Of a stretch of DNA of 64,000 nucleotides, positions 32,222 to 40,697 are shown one piece after another (within the stretch, counting starts at the first letter, position 1; each line of letters starts with the position of its first letter). This stretch comes from Methyloversatilis sp. RAC08 (GTDB lineage: Bacteria > Pseudomonadota > Gammaproteobacteria > Burkholderiales > Rhodocyclaceae): positions 3,472,001 through 3,536,000 of the forward strand of contig NZ_CP016448.1 of the NCBI RefSeq assembly GCF_001713355.1, read 5' to 3'. The position numbers and the translations under genes were made by a program. The notes under the pieces are model-generated. The model was not told where the DNA came from and did not search any database. It saw only the letters and a program-made list of their open reading frames with translations.

Positions 32222-33808
32222 GCGGACGAATTCTTGGACGGATTAAGCCGCGATCCCCAGGCTCCTGCGGTACCCGACGGGGCTAAGGCCGCCGAGTGAA
32301 ATCTTGATCCGCGCTTCGTTGTACCAACGGATGTAGGCGTCCAAGGCCACAACGAACTCGTTGATGGTCGTCGATAATCAATCGCGCTGGAAGAACATTT
32401 CGGTCTTCATACGACCGAAGAAGCCCTCGCATGCGGCGTTGTCTGGCGAGCCCCCCCTTTCTCGACATCGAGCGAACCAGCTTCGCCTCAGCGATCCGGC
32501 TCAGCCAGCCTGGCCACCGATAGTGGCCGCCACGATCGGAATGCACCAGAGGGCGATCGTCGCTGGCAGCAACCTTTCGATGGCGGCGTCCAGCATCGTG
32601 TTGACCAATTCGGCGTCCGGTCGCGTGCCGATGGACCAACTGACGACCATGCCATCGAAGCAATCGATGATTGGCGACAGATACACCTTGCCCGCCGGGA
32701 TCTGGAACTCGGTGATGTCGGTCAGCCACTTCTCGTTCGGTGCACCGGCGCTGAAGTCGCGGTTGAGCAGGTTCTCGGGTGCCGGACTGATCTCGCCCAT
32801 GTACGAGCCGTATCGACGACGCTTGCTCGTCGCGGCAACCAGGCACTCGTGCTTCATCAGGCGCCGCACGACCTTCTCCGAGATGTTGACGGACTGAACG
32901 CTCAAGGAGGCCTTGATACGCCGGTATCCGTAGCAGCGGTAGTTGCGCTCGAAGATGTCCGTCATGGACTGACGTACCTCGGCGTACTTGTCGGCCACCT
33001 GGAGGCGGGCCCGATGGTAGAAGTAGGAGCTGCGTGGCAAGCCTACTTCGCAGAGCAGTTCAGACAGCGTGTAGGCCTGTTTCAAGGCATCAACCAGCTG
33101 CGTCTTCTCCCGATTCGTCAGGTGCTGCAGGTCGATGCCCAGTTCTTTTTTTAGGAGTTCGTTCGCCTTCTTCAGCACGTCCTTCTCGAACTGCAGGCGC
33201 CTGATGTCTCGCTGAAGCGTCTCAAGCTGCTGTTGCAGTTCGGTGCGATCAGAATCTGCCGGGGCTTCTTGCTGGTGCTTCATGGGTGCGGATGCTTCGT
33301 GGCCGAGTAACTGATTCGCCCACTTGTACAGTGATCCCCGAGACACGCCTAGATCATCAGCCACAGCCTGTGCGCTTGCTGGTCGCATACACAAGGCGAT
33401 GACAACGGACTGCTTCGCTTCAGGCGTCAGCGCCGGGGATCGACCAACGGCGCGCGTGCGACTGTGCGGATGCATTTCTTGGAGCCATGCAGAGAGCAAC
33501 GACCTCGAGGGATAGCCCAGCGCCTTAATCGTGGCCGCGATGCAGCCGCCGTGCTCCAGGTAGTGCTCGACGGCTCGCTCCTTGTGCGCCTGCGAGTATC
33601 TCGGCGGGCGAACGTAGCCGGCGGGCAAGTCGAGTCGCTGCTCGTACTCGCGATACCAGCTCTTGAGCGCGTTCTTCGTCGGGTAGCCGAGCTGATGAAT
33701 GGTCAAGCCGACCCGCTTGCCCAGCTTGATGTAGAGCTGCACGGCCCGAAGCCGGTCCTCGTATGAATACATGAACTACCCTCCAAGGTAGTCCAAGAAT
33801 TCGTCCGC
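32222..33808 (-). mobile_element. IS3-family insertion sequence, inactive
   Basis: Bounded by exact 18-bp inverted repeats, GCGGACGAATTCTTGGAC at 32222-32239 and its complement at 33791-33808, each flanked outside by a G (or C) tract that may extend the repeat. About 1.6 kb with one transposase reading region on the minus strand that is broken. No target-site duplication could be assigned because of the homopolymer flanks. Confidence 0.85.
32243..33772 (-). pseudogene. IS3-family transposase, frameshifted
   Basis: The first 400 or so codons are intact: two N-terminal helix-turn-helix units (LGYPTKNALKSWYREYEQ, LGYPSRSLLSAWLQE), a coiled coil, then the start of the rve/DDE core with the first Asp in WLTDITEF. 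Near 32570 the frame shifts by one; the next Asp (VHSDRGGHY) is in another frame. A second shift at a G tract around 32448-32455 and a TGA in place of the usual Trp codon follow before the CEGFFGR catalytic Glu region and the ending. At least three lesions make it dead. Confidence 0.85.
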
Positions 33809-33815
33809 CCCCCCA

Positions 33816-34088
33816 GTGGGTCAATTCTGGGTGGTCGTCAATAGTGTTCTGAGTCAGATGGGAACACTCGTGGTGCATCGCCTCACAAATGATCGGGACC
33901 GCGAGGTTGTCGAACGCGCATGCGGCGAAATCGACCGATCGGCATCTTCGTTTCTGCCCAATCTGAAGCCCGGAGAGGCTGCGATCATCGGCGCCGATTT
34001 CCCCATCCCGTTGACCATTCAAGTCTTCCCGCCGAGCGCGAAGCCTCTTTCTGACGGCCCCAACTACCAGACCCACTGGAAGGTTTAG
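33816..34088 (+). pseudogene. C-terminal fragment of a HerA/DUF87-like ATPase
   Basis: About 90 codons starting at the right end of the insertion sequence. SVLSQMGTLVVHRLTNDRD followed by KPGEAAIIGADFPIPLTIQV matches the end of bacterial HerA-like translocase ATPases (the sensor-like segment and terminal strand). The Walker motifs and the rest of the gene are missing, and they are not found on the other side of the insertion sequence, so this is more than a simple insertion. HerA proteins often partner SIR2 or DUF4297 effectors in phage defence. Confidence 0.65.
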
Positions 34089-34394
34089 TTCTATTGGCGC
34101 TGCATCGCGATGAAAGCCCGGCAGCCCCCGAGCCCGACGGCGCGCCGCTCGGGTACACAGTTCGGCTCCGTCAAATTCAATTGTCTGTGCCCGAGCTGAT
34201 GCGCCTGGGGACCGAAAAATCTTTTTGTTACTATTCTTCAGGGGTCGCCGCAGGGCATGCGGCGTAAGGGGACAAGGCCCCAGTCAGTGACAGCTCAGCG
34301 AGACATCACGGATGTGTCGATGGCTGGCTTACCCTCTTAGAGAAAGTGCCACCGGCAGTTCAATTGACAGAAAAATCGACATGGGGACTTGAGT
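34089..34394 (+). other. Intergenic stretch upstream of the ABC-3C-like operon
   Basis: About 300 bases without a gene. It contains a short inverted repeat (CCCGAGC 34127-34133 with GCTCGGG 34147-34153) and A/T-richer DNA around 34220-34245. I see no confident promoter, though one is expected here for the following operon. TTGACA at 34364-34369 has no matching -10 before the start codon. Confidence 0.4.
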
Positions 34395-35618
34395 ATGGCC
34401 GAGGCTTCCGCCGATCAATACGCCGCGGGCGAGCAAGGCTTGGGATACATCTATCAGCCTCGCTTCGGTCTGCTGAAGCTTTTGCAACTGCCGGAAAGTA
34501 CGTCGATCCTGATTGAAAAGGACGATGACCTTGACTTCATCGACAAGGATGGTGTCAAGACCCTGGCCTCTCTCAAGCACAAAGGGGTCGGCGATCGCCT
34601 GACGGACCTGTCCACGGATTTCTGGAAGTCCGTCCGTATCTGGCTGGTCCGCTACAACCGCGATGGACGTAGCGAGGCCAGCCTTCGCTTCTTTTTGTTT
34701 TCGACCGGCACTGTTTCAAGCACGTCCTTCTTGCAGCGCTTCCTGTTGGAAGCGCCTTCGGAAAGCAGCGAGGCTACGTCGCTGTCAAAAATCGCGTCCG
34801 ATGTCCTTGCCAAGACCGAATCGAAACTCATCAGTTCAATCGCCGAAGAGTTTCACAAGCTCAACGACGACGAGCAAGAAGATTTTCTCTCGCGCATCGT
34901 GATCTTTGATGGCGGACCTCGCATCGAGGATGTGCCATCAATCATCAAAGACCAGCACATGCGAAGCATCCAACGTGACAACCGAGATGCCATCTTTGAG
35001 CGTCTCGAAGGTTGGTGGAATGACACCATCGTCAATCTGCTGGTCGGAAAGCGCACCGAGCCAATCTTCGGCTACGAGGTCTCAGACAAGCTTTCCTCAT
35101 TTGCCGAGGAGTACAAATCAGACAACCTCCCGATCACATTCAGAGGGAAGGTGCCGGCTGGAGAAATCGACGCAGACAACGATCCACGGCTTTTCGTTGT
35201 GCAACTGCGAGAAATTGGTGTTGCCTCCAACCGCATCCGCAACGCTATCCTCGATTACTACCGGGCTTTCGAGCAGCGATCTTCCTGGGCTCGCGAGAGC
35301 CTCCTGATTTCGGGGGAAATGGAAGAGTACGAAGACCGCCTTGTCGATGAATGGAGCCGCTATCGGGACGTGGTGTTCGAAGAACTCGATGAAGAAAGCG
35401 CCGATGCGGTTCTTCTGGACGCAGGCAAAGCACTGTATCGCTGGGTTGACCTGGAGAGTGGCAACAGCAGCAGCCTTCGCATCAGGGAGCGCGTGACGGA
35501 ACCCTACGTGGTCCGTGGAGGATTTCATATTCTTGCAAACAGCCGGCCGCTTCCAAGGGTGTACTGGCATCCCCGCTTCCTTGATCGTGTCCGTCAGGTG
35601 TTGGGAGCTGTGGAATGA
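34395..35618 (+). CDS. Putative effector of an ABC three-component (ABC-3C) system, DUF4297/Cap4-like nuclease N-terminus
   Basis: 407 residues from ATG 34395 (GGGGAC 6 bases upstream). The N-terminus (AAGEQGLGYIYQPRFGLLKLL, then IEKDDDLDFID and TLASLKHKG) has the layout of restriction-endonuclease-fold domains of the DUF4297/Cap4 type: Glu 41, Asp 44/45 and a Lys pair 61/63. The C-terminal half is helical and Glu/Arg/Trp-rich (DYYRAFEQRSSWARESLL, YEDRLVDEWSRYRDVVF), like the C-terminal recognition modules of ABC-3C effectors. Codons are more A/T-rich than in neighbouring core genes. Its stop overlaps the next start (ATGA). Nuclease role is inferred. Confidence 0.7.
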   Translation: MAEASADQYAAGEQGLGYIYQPRFGLLKLLQLPESTSILIEKDDDLDFIDKDGVKTLASLKHKGVGDRLTDLSTDFWKSVRIWLVRYNRDGRSEASLRFFLFSTGTVSSTSFLQRFLLEAPSESSEATSLSKIASDVLAKTESKLISSIAEEFHKLNDDEQEDFLSRIVIFDGGPRIEDVPSIIKDQHMRSIQRDNRDAIFERLEGWWNDTIVNLLVGKRTEPIFGYEVSDKLSSFAEEYKSDNLPITFRGKVPAGEIDADNDPRLFVVQLREIGVASNRIRNAILDYYRAFEQRSSWARESLLISGEMEEYEDRLVDEWSRYRDVVFEELDEESADAVLLDAGKALYRWVDLESGNSSSLRIRERVTEPYVVRGGFHILANSRPLPRVYWHPRFLDRVRQVLGAVE

Positions 35619-36103
35619 AACGATGGGATCAACGGCCATTCGAAGTCAGAAATCTTTTCAATCCCGCCTTCTGTGGCCTTGTGTTGTTCAGAGCATTGCT
35701 GGGCTATGAGGAAGAGAACCCAGATGGCATGCCATTTTCTCTCGCACTGCTCGTGTTACCGCTGTGTCTGCAGAAAGACGCTCGTCAAGTGATCGCGGGA
35801 AACTCTCGCAGCTATCTGCTGAAAATCGTCGAGAAGAATCCTCAGCTACTGGTCGGCTTCGCCGCGCGGACCAGCGACATGTTGCCATTCGCACTGGAGG
35901 CTTTCGGCTTGCTGATGGAGCGGGGATGTTTTGTCGTATCGCAGGATGGCCGGTTGAAGACCGTACCGGGCCGGGTTCGAAAGTCGGTGACAGGGACTGA
36001 CGAATCGGTTTCCTGCCAGCGTGTGGCACGCATCGTTGGAAAAGAATTTGCCCGCATCGCAGACCGCGTGACGGTGTACACGACCTTTGGAATACGCCCA
36101 TGA
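35615..36103 (+). CDS. ABC-3C middle component
   Basis: 162 residues. It begins WDQRPFEVRNLFNPAFCGLVLFRALLGYEE, the hallmark opening of 'middle component' proteins that sit between the effector and the ABC ATPase; the rest is helical with a possible winged-helix (ALEAFGLLMERGCFVVS). It overlaps both neighbours by 4 bases, so all three are translationally coupled. It probably bridges effector and ATPase; no catalytic motif is seen. Confidence 0.75.
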   Translation: MKRWDQRPFEVRNLFNPAFCGLVLFRALLGYEEENPDGMPFSLALLVLPLCLQKDARQVIAGNSRSYLLKIVEKNPQLLVGFAARTSDMLPFALEAFGLLMERGCFVVSQDGRLKTVPGRVRKSVTGTDESVSCQRVARIVGKEFARIADRVTVYTTFGIRP

Positions 36104-38061
36104 AGATCAAGTCGATTCATATCTACAGCCACGACGGCCAGCGTCGAGATCTTCAGTTCAAGGTGGATGGCCTGAACGTCATCACCGGGCGCTCCTCCAC
36201 CGGAAAATCAGCACTCTCTGAGATTGTTGAATACTGCATGGGGCGCTCGACCTTCAATGTCCCCGAAGGCATCATTCGCGACAAAGTGGCTTGGTTCGCT
36301 GTGATCTATCAGTTCCCCCAGGAACAGGTTTTGATCGCGAAGCCCACGCCAACAGCTGGTGGGACGAGTTGTAGCACCGCCATGCAGCGACGGGGAAGTC
36401 AGCTGGCAGCCCCTGATTTCAAGGATCTGGTGGTCAATACCGATGACGATGCGGTGGTTGCACTGCTGTCACGGTTGCTCGGCATTCCTGAAAATCGAAC
36501 CGATGTCGCGATTGAGCATAGCCGAGAGAGCTATGACGCGAACGTCAAACACACCTACTACTACCTCTTCCAGAAGCAAGGCATTGTCGCGAACAAGGAT
36601 CAGCTTTTCTATCGCCAGAATGAAGGGTTTCAGCCACAGGCAATCCGCGACACGTTGCCGATACTTCTTGGCATTTCTTCCAGTGATCGGTACGAACTGG
36701 AAGTCAAGCTGCGCGCTGCCCAGCGGGAACTGAAGCTCAACGCCAAGCTACTGGAGCAAGCCCGCGACGACATAGACACGTCCCAGCAAAAGGGCATCGG
36801 TCTTTTCTCGGAGGCCAAGACAGTCGGCATCATTGGGCTGGAGAACCAACAGGCGGGGGCTGATGGTGTGATCGACGCCTTGCGTACTGCCTTGGAATGG
36901 AAGCCAGCCTCGATTCCCGAGGACGACGGTCACCGAATTTCTCGGCTCGAAGAGGAGATCGGCCAGCTACGCAAGGATCGACGCGAGGTTCAGTCCAAGA
37001 TTGATGCCGCTCGCCAGTTTTCGAAGCAGGCCGGCGGTTTTGAGAGCGAGGCGCTCGAGCAGAAAGATCGGCTCGCTTCCATCAAAGCTCTTCCCAAAAA
37101 CCCTGAGACGGGTGAATGGCAATGGCCATTCTGCGAAGCGAATTTGGCCTTGGAGTCTCCTGTCGCGAAAATGCTTCTCAACGAACTGACGACGCTCGAT
37201 GAGGAGATGAGCATCGTGGCCGGGCAACGCCCCAAGCTGGAGGCTTACCTGGCCGAACAGGATGACAAGGTGCGAGAAGTCGTAGACGCGATCAAGAGCA
37301 AGGAAGCCGAACTATCAGCGGCGATCGCCGCGAATGAAGTGATTGCGCAAATGGGGACGCGCAACAATGCGGCTGCACGGGTTGTTGGTCGCGTTAGCCT
37401 GTTTCTAGAGAACCTCGTCCCCAATGCGGAGCTTGCCTCGCGTGAGGCAGAGCAGCGCCGCCTTAAGTTCAAGGTCGAAGAACTGGAGAAAAAAGTTGGC
37501 GCCGACGACAGCCATGACCGACTGATTTCCATCTTGAACAACATCTCGGCGCAGGTGTCACGCTACATCCAGACCTTCGAAGCGGAGTTCAGTGCCTTCC
37601 CCGCACGGCTCGATCTCAACCATCTCACCATCGTCTTTGATCGTCCAGATCGTCCGGTACCGATGAGTCGAACCGGCGGCGGTGAGAATCATCTGGCATA
37701 TCACCTCTCGGCATTGTTGGCTCTGCATCTCTTCGCCGCGGAGAATAACTGCCCGATTCCTCAGTTTCTGCTCATTGACCAGCCAACCCAGGTTTATTTC
37801 CCGTCGGAGAAGGTCTATCAGGAAGCAGATGGGTCTGTTCAGAAAACGGAAGCGGACGCCGATCTGGCGGCGGTGCGCCGATTATTCGAACTGTTGCTGA
37901 AATTCACGCAGGATGACGTGCCTGGCTTTCAACTCATCGTGACCGAACACGCGAACCTTCGAGATCAATGGTTCCAGGATGCTTTGGTTGAGCAGCCTTG
38001 GACGAAGCCTCCAGCACTGGTACCGGAAGACTGGCCTTTGCTGCCACGGTCATCGTCGTGA
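36100..38061 (+). CDS. DUF3732-type ABC/SMC-like ATPase of an ABC-3C system
   Basis: 653 residues. Walker A GRSSTGKS at residues 30-37; long coiled coils about residues 230-330 and 380-500; signature-like SRTGGGEN near residue 527; Walker B FLLIDQPTQVYFP near 555-565; H-loop VTEH near 610. Glutamine replaces the usual catalytic Glu after the Walker B Asp, apparently typical of DUF3732. The hinge has only one Cys (PFCEAN), so a zinc hook is unlikely. In ABC-3C systems this ATPase is thought to sense nucleic-acid perturbation and license the effector. Start overlaps the middle component. Confidence 0.8.
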   Translation: MKIKSIHIYSHDGQRRDLQFKVDGLNVITGRSSTGKSALSEIVEYCMGRSTFNVPEGIIRDKVAWFAVIYQFPQEQVLIAKPTPTAGGTSCSTAMQRRGSQLAAPDFKDLVVNTDDDAVVALLSRLLGIPENRTDVAIEHSRESYDANVKHTYYYLFQKQGIVANKDQLFYRQNEGFQPQAIRDTLPILLGISSSDRYELEVKLRAAQRELKLNAKLLEQARDDIDTSQQKGIGLFSEAKTVGIIGLENQQAGADGVIDALRTALEWKPASIPEDDGHRISRLEEEIGQLRKDRREVQSKIDAARQFSKQAGGFESEALEQKDRLASIKALPKNPETGEWQWPFCEANLALESPVAKMLLNELTTLDEEMSIVAGQRPKLEAYLAEQDDKVREVVDAIKSKEAELSAAIAANEVIAQMGTRNNAAARVVGRVSLFLENLVPNAELASREAEQRRLKFKVEELEKKVGADDSHDRLISILNNISAQVSRYIQTFEAEFSAFPARLDLNHLTIVFDRPDRPVPMSRTGGGENHLAYHLSALLALHLFAAENNCPIPQFLLIDQPTQVYFPSEKVYQEADGSVQKTEADADLAAVRRLFELLLKFTQDDVPGFQLIVTEHANLRDQWFQDALVEQPWTKPPALVPEDWPLLPRSSS

Positions 38062-38080
38062 CCAGAAGTAGGGAAGAGGC

Positions 38081-38890
38081 ATGACGACCAAGATTCCGAA
38101 CTCCGTCATTGGTGCCGTTTCGTCTGTTCTCGCCGAGCACTACTACAGCCACTCGACACTGAACTCCCTGTTTATGGAGAGTGGTGCTCCGGGAGGCGTG
38201 CCCGAAGGAAACTGCGAAACGAAGTGCAGCAGTTGGCTTCGACGCTGCAACGATGATCCCACCGCCGATCCCATGCGAGTGCTTGGCCAGGTCATCCAGA
38301 AGTTCATGGACCTGGAGCCCAACGACTGGGATCAGAAGATTGGCCCCGGCCAGGAGCGCATCCGAGCCAGCTTGGCCAAGAACCAGTTGACCTATCAGAT
38401 GAACGGGTTCATCACTCTGGGAGGGGCGAGCCCGGCTGCAAAGTCACTCGCAGATTTTTTCAAGGCGGGCGACTTTTCGTCCATCGAAGCAGAGTTCGAA
38501 CGTGCCATCTCCCAAGTTGATCGCGATCCGCACGCGGCGATCACGGCATCCAGTGCCATCATTGAAGCGCTGTGCAAGACCTACATCGAGACGCGCCAGT
38601 TGGACATGCCAACCGTTCAGACCATCGGCCCGCTTTGGAAAGTGGTGCAGCAGCATCTTGGCCTGAACATTGATCGCACCCTGCAAGATGACCAAAAAAG
38701 AATCTTGCAAGGCCTTGCTTCCATCGTCGATGGCGTTGGCGCTTACAGGACTCACATTGGGTCGGCACATGGACGCGGCGTCGAGCCGCCCAGAATCGTG
38801 GCGTCTGAGGCGCGTTTGGCTGTCTATGCATCGCACACCGTCGTGATTTTCGTGATGGAGCGCTGGCTCGGCGCGATTCGGAGGGTTTGA
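38081..38890 (+). CDS. Abortive-infection (Abi_C-type) family protein
   Basis: 269 residues, 19 bases after the ATPase gene, with a GGGAAGAGG ribosome site. The N-terminal half is unassigned; the C-terminal half has the Abi_C layout: AITASSAIIEALCKTYIE, then GVGAYRTHIGSAHG (residues about 218-232) and a closing helix with EARLAVYASHTVVIFVMERW. The same R-x-x-x-x-x-H-G pattern resembles RNase-like motifs of HEPN-type proteins. Position and spacing suggest it is the fourth gene of the operon. Function as a defence effector is inferred from the family name. Confidence 0.7.
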   Translation: MTTKIPNSVIGAVSSVLAEHYYSHSTLNSLFMESGAPGGVPEGNCETKCSSWLRRCNDDPTADPMRVLGQVIQKFMDLEPNDWDQKIGPGQERIRASLAKNQLTYQMNGFITLGGASPAAKSLADFFKAGDFSSIEAEFERAISQVDRDPHAAITASSAIIEALCKTYIETRQLDMPTVQTIGPLWKVVQQHLGLNIDRTLQDDQKRILQGLASIVDGVGAYRTHIGSAHGRGVEPPRIVASEARLAVYASHTVVIFVMERWLGAIRRV

Positions 38891-39252
38891 ACGGCCAGCG
38901 GCACAGGGCAATGGATTAGGCGGACGCCATGTGAGCAGCTGGTGCCGTCGACGTCAACAGAGGATCTGGTTCAAGGGCAGTTGATCGCGTTACCTGAGTT
39001 ACCTGGGTCTCGCTGGCGCCACACGCGAGATTCGAGCAGAAAATGACACCTAGTAATGACAAGCTGCGACGTTCTTCGGTATCTTTTGGCTGGATTGATG
39101 ATGAAGTCAAAAACGTCGCTTCCCCGCAAATCGCTCCATCTCCCGCGCCAGCAAAAGATCTGCGTTCCTGACGGTAAAAGCGACGGTACAGACCCATGTT
39201 GATCACAGCCAAGTCCTTTAACCATGCGGGCTTGGACGGCCTGTTGATGATG

Positions 39253-39264
39253 GAATGGGAGTGA
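39253..39264 (+). other. Candidate attR-like copy of the guaA end
   Basis: GAATGGGAGTGA reads Glu-Trp-Glu-stop, as the end of guaA does, with one synonymous difference. It is in direct orientation 8.26 kb from the guaA end. The similarity upstream is weak, so chance cannot be excluded. Confidence 0.4.
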
Positions 39265-39372
39265 CGTGCGCCTGTATCAGACCTTCACGACTCGGTAAGT
39301 AGAAGGGAACAGCAAGCTAGCCCACCCGCCACGCTCCGTTGCCGGATTGGCAAGCGCAGCGCGGGCTCGCGC

Positions 39373-39411
39373 GAAGGCGTCAGCGATGGGAGCCGAAGGG
39401 GCGAGACGCCA
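39373..39411 (+). repeat. GC-rich dispersed repeat, copy 2
   Basis: GAAGGCGTCAGCGATGG at the left and GGGGCGAGACGCCA at the right match the ends of the 32141-32199 copy, with the middle shortened. GGCGTC/GACGCC can pair as a hairpin. Confidence 0.5.
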
Positions 39412-39515
39412 TGGGCGGTTCGATGCGCAGCACGACAGCGCGACCCGGCCATGCCGGGTGACGCTTGGGGAAGTCCAGGCGCTTCGACATGGTCTCGTAG
39501 AGCAGCAGCGCTTTA

Positions 39516-39585
39516 TTCACTGCGCAGTAAATATTGTCGAAACGCCGAATGTTCACTAAAATCGGCTTATTTACTGCACAGTAAA
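39516..39585 (+). promoter_or_regulatory. Promoter flanked by two palindromic operators for the AbiE-like pair
   Basis: TTCACTGCGCAGTAAA (39516-39531) and TTTACTGCACAGTAAA (39570-39585) are near-identical 16-bp palindromes. Between them sit TTGTCG (39534-39539) and TAAAAT (39557-39562) with 17-base spacing, a good sigma-70 promoter, plus a half-site TTCACTAAA at 39552-39560. This fits negative autoregulation by the DNA-binding antitoxin starting at 39600. Confidence 0.7.
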
Positions 39586-39599
39586 CAACCGCTAGACCC

Positions 39600-40697
39600 A
39601 TGATGCTCGAGTCTTCTCTGACCGAACGGCAGCTGATCACGCAGTTCCTCGACGCCCTCCGAGAGCTGCCGGAGGTGCATGCAGACCTGGATCATTTGGA
39701 GCCTATCGGTTCGACCGCCGATCGCAGGCATGACGCGCAGATCGACCTGCAGGTAGCGGGCAAGTCCTTCATCCTGCTGGTGGAGGCCAAGAAGGCTGTG
39801 TATCCGCGAGACGTTCGGCAGATGATCTGGCAGCTCCGAGAGGCCAGCTACGGCCGGCTCAGGGGGCACGGCAAGGAACCACTGTCACTACTGGTCGCCG
39901 AGTCCATCTCCCCCGGCGCCAAGGAACTGCTCAGAGATGAGCACGTCGGGTACTACGACAGCGGCGGCAGCATGTATTTGCCTGCGCCGGGGGCCTACTT
40001 CTACATCGACAAGCCTCCGCCAAAGACCCTCGCAAAGTCGGTTCGGTCCCTGTTTTCCGGGCGACGCGCGCAAGTGCTTCACGCCGTGCTGGCCCAACAT
40101 CAGGACTGGTTCGGCGTAAAGGAACTGGCCCAACGGGCAATGGTGTCACCTGCCACAGCCTCCCAGGTGCTGACGGAGCTTGAGCGTTTCGACTGGCTGG
40201 TGTCGCGCGGGCAAGGGCCGAGCAAGGAACGCCATCTTCGCGAGCCCGCAGCTCTGCTGGATGCTTGGGTGAAGCAACTCGCATCGATCCGCCCCGCGAA
40301 CCTTCGTCGCTATTACGTGCCGGGCACTAAAGCGGACCAGTTGCTGGAGCGGGTCGGCGAAGTCTTCGACGCCCATGAAGCCGGATACGCGATCAGTCAC
40401 GAAGCCGCGGCACAGCGCTATTCCCCATTCCTCTCCGGCGTTTCCCAGGTGCGCGCCCGGCTGCTGAGCGGCTCCAACGCCGATGCGGCCATGGGTGAAC
40501 TGGGCGCACGTGTGGTCGACGAAGGCGCCAACCTGGCCATCATCGAAGCTAAGTCGCCCGGCGACTTGCTCTTTCGCGAACGAGTCGGCGGCATATGGCT
40601 GGCCAGCCCGGTACAGGTCTATCTCGATCTGCTGCGCGGTGAAGGCCGCTCCAAGGAAATGGCCGAGCACCTACGCAAGGAAAGGATCGGCTTCTGA
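39600..40697 (+). CDS. AbiEi-type antitoxin-like DNA-binding protein with REase-like N-terminus
   Basis: 365 residues (ATG 39600 or 39603). A central winged helix-turn-helix is visible (WFGVKELAQRAMVSPATASQVLTELERFDWLVSRG, about residues 170-205), as in type IV antitoxins of the AbiEi/COG4861 type. The N-terminus has an Asp 49 ... Glu 62-x-Lys 64 arrangement (IDLQVAGKSFILLVEAKK) resembling PD-(D/E)xK folds. The stop overlaps the start of the nucleotidyltransferase gene (TGATG), the usual order antitoxin then toxin. Twin operators lie upstream. Confidence 0.72.
   Translation: MMLESSLTERQLITQFLDALRELPEVHADLDHLEPIGSTADRRHDAQIDLQVAGKSFILLVEAKKAVYPRDVRQMIWQLREASYGRLRGHGKEPLSLLVAESISPGAKELLRDEHVGYYDSGGSMYLPAPGAYFYIDKPPPKTLAKSVRSLFSGRRAQVLHAVLAQHQDWFGVKELAQRAMVSPATASQVLTELERFDWLVSRGQGPSKERHLREPAALLDAWVKQLASIRPANLRRYYVPGTKADQLLERVGEVFDAHEAGYAISHEAAAQRYSPFLSGVSQVRARLLSGSNADAAMGELGARVVDEGANLAIIEAKSPGDLLFRERVGGIWLASPVQVYLDLLRGEGRSKEMAEHLRKERIGF

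Larger units (their letters stand above)
38891..39515 (+). other. Spacer between the ABC-3C-like operon and the AbiE-like pair
   Basis: About 620 bases without a convincing gene. It holds a 42-codon open frame at 39043-39171 (begins MTPSNDKLRRSSVSFGW; unrecognised, weak ribosome site), a 22-codon frame at 39196-39264 ending MMEWE like guaA, and the second copy of the GC-rich repeat (39373-39411). No promoter for the upstream operon or terminator with a T-tract was seen. Confidence 0.4.

Noticed and set aside
34364-34369. TTGACA as -35 of the ABC-3C-like operon
   Set aside because: A 17-base spacing would put the -10 inside the first codons, where no suitable hexamer exists.
39380-39640. Minus-strand 86-codon frame across the AbiE promoter
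   Set aside because: It overlaps the operators and antitoxin start, and no family is recognised.
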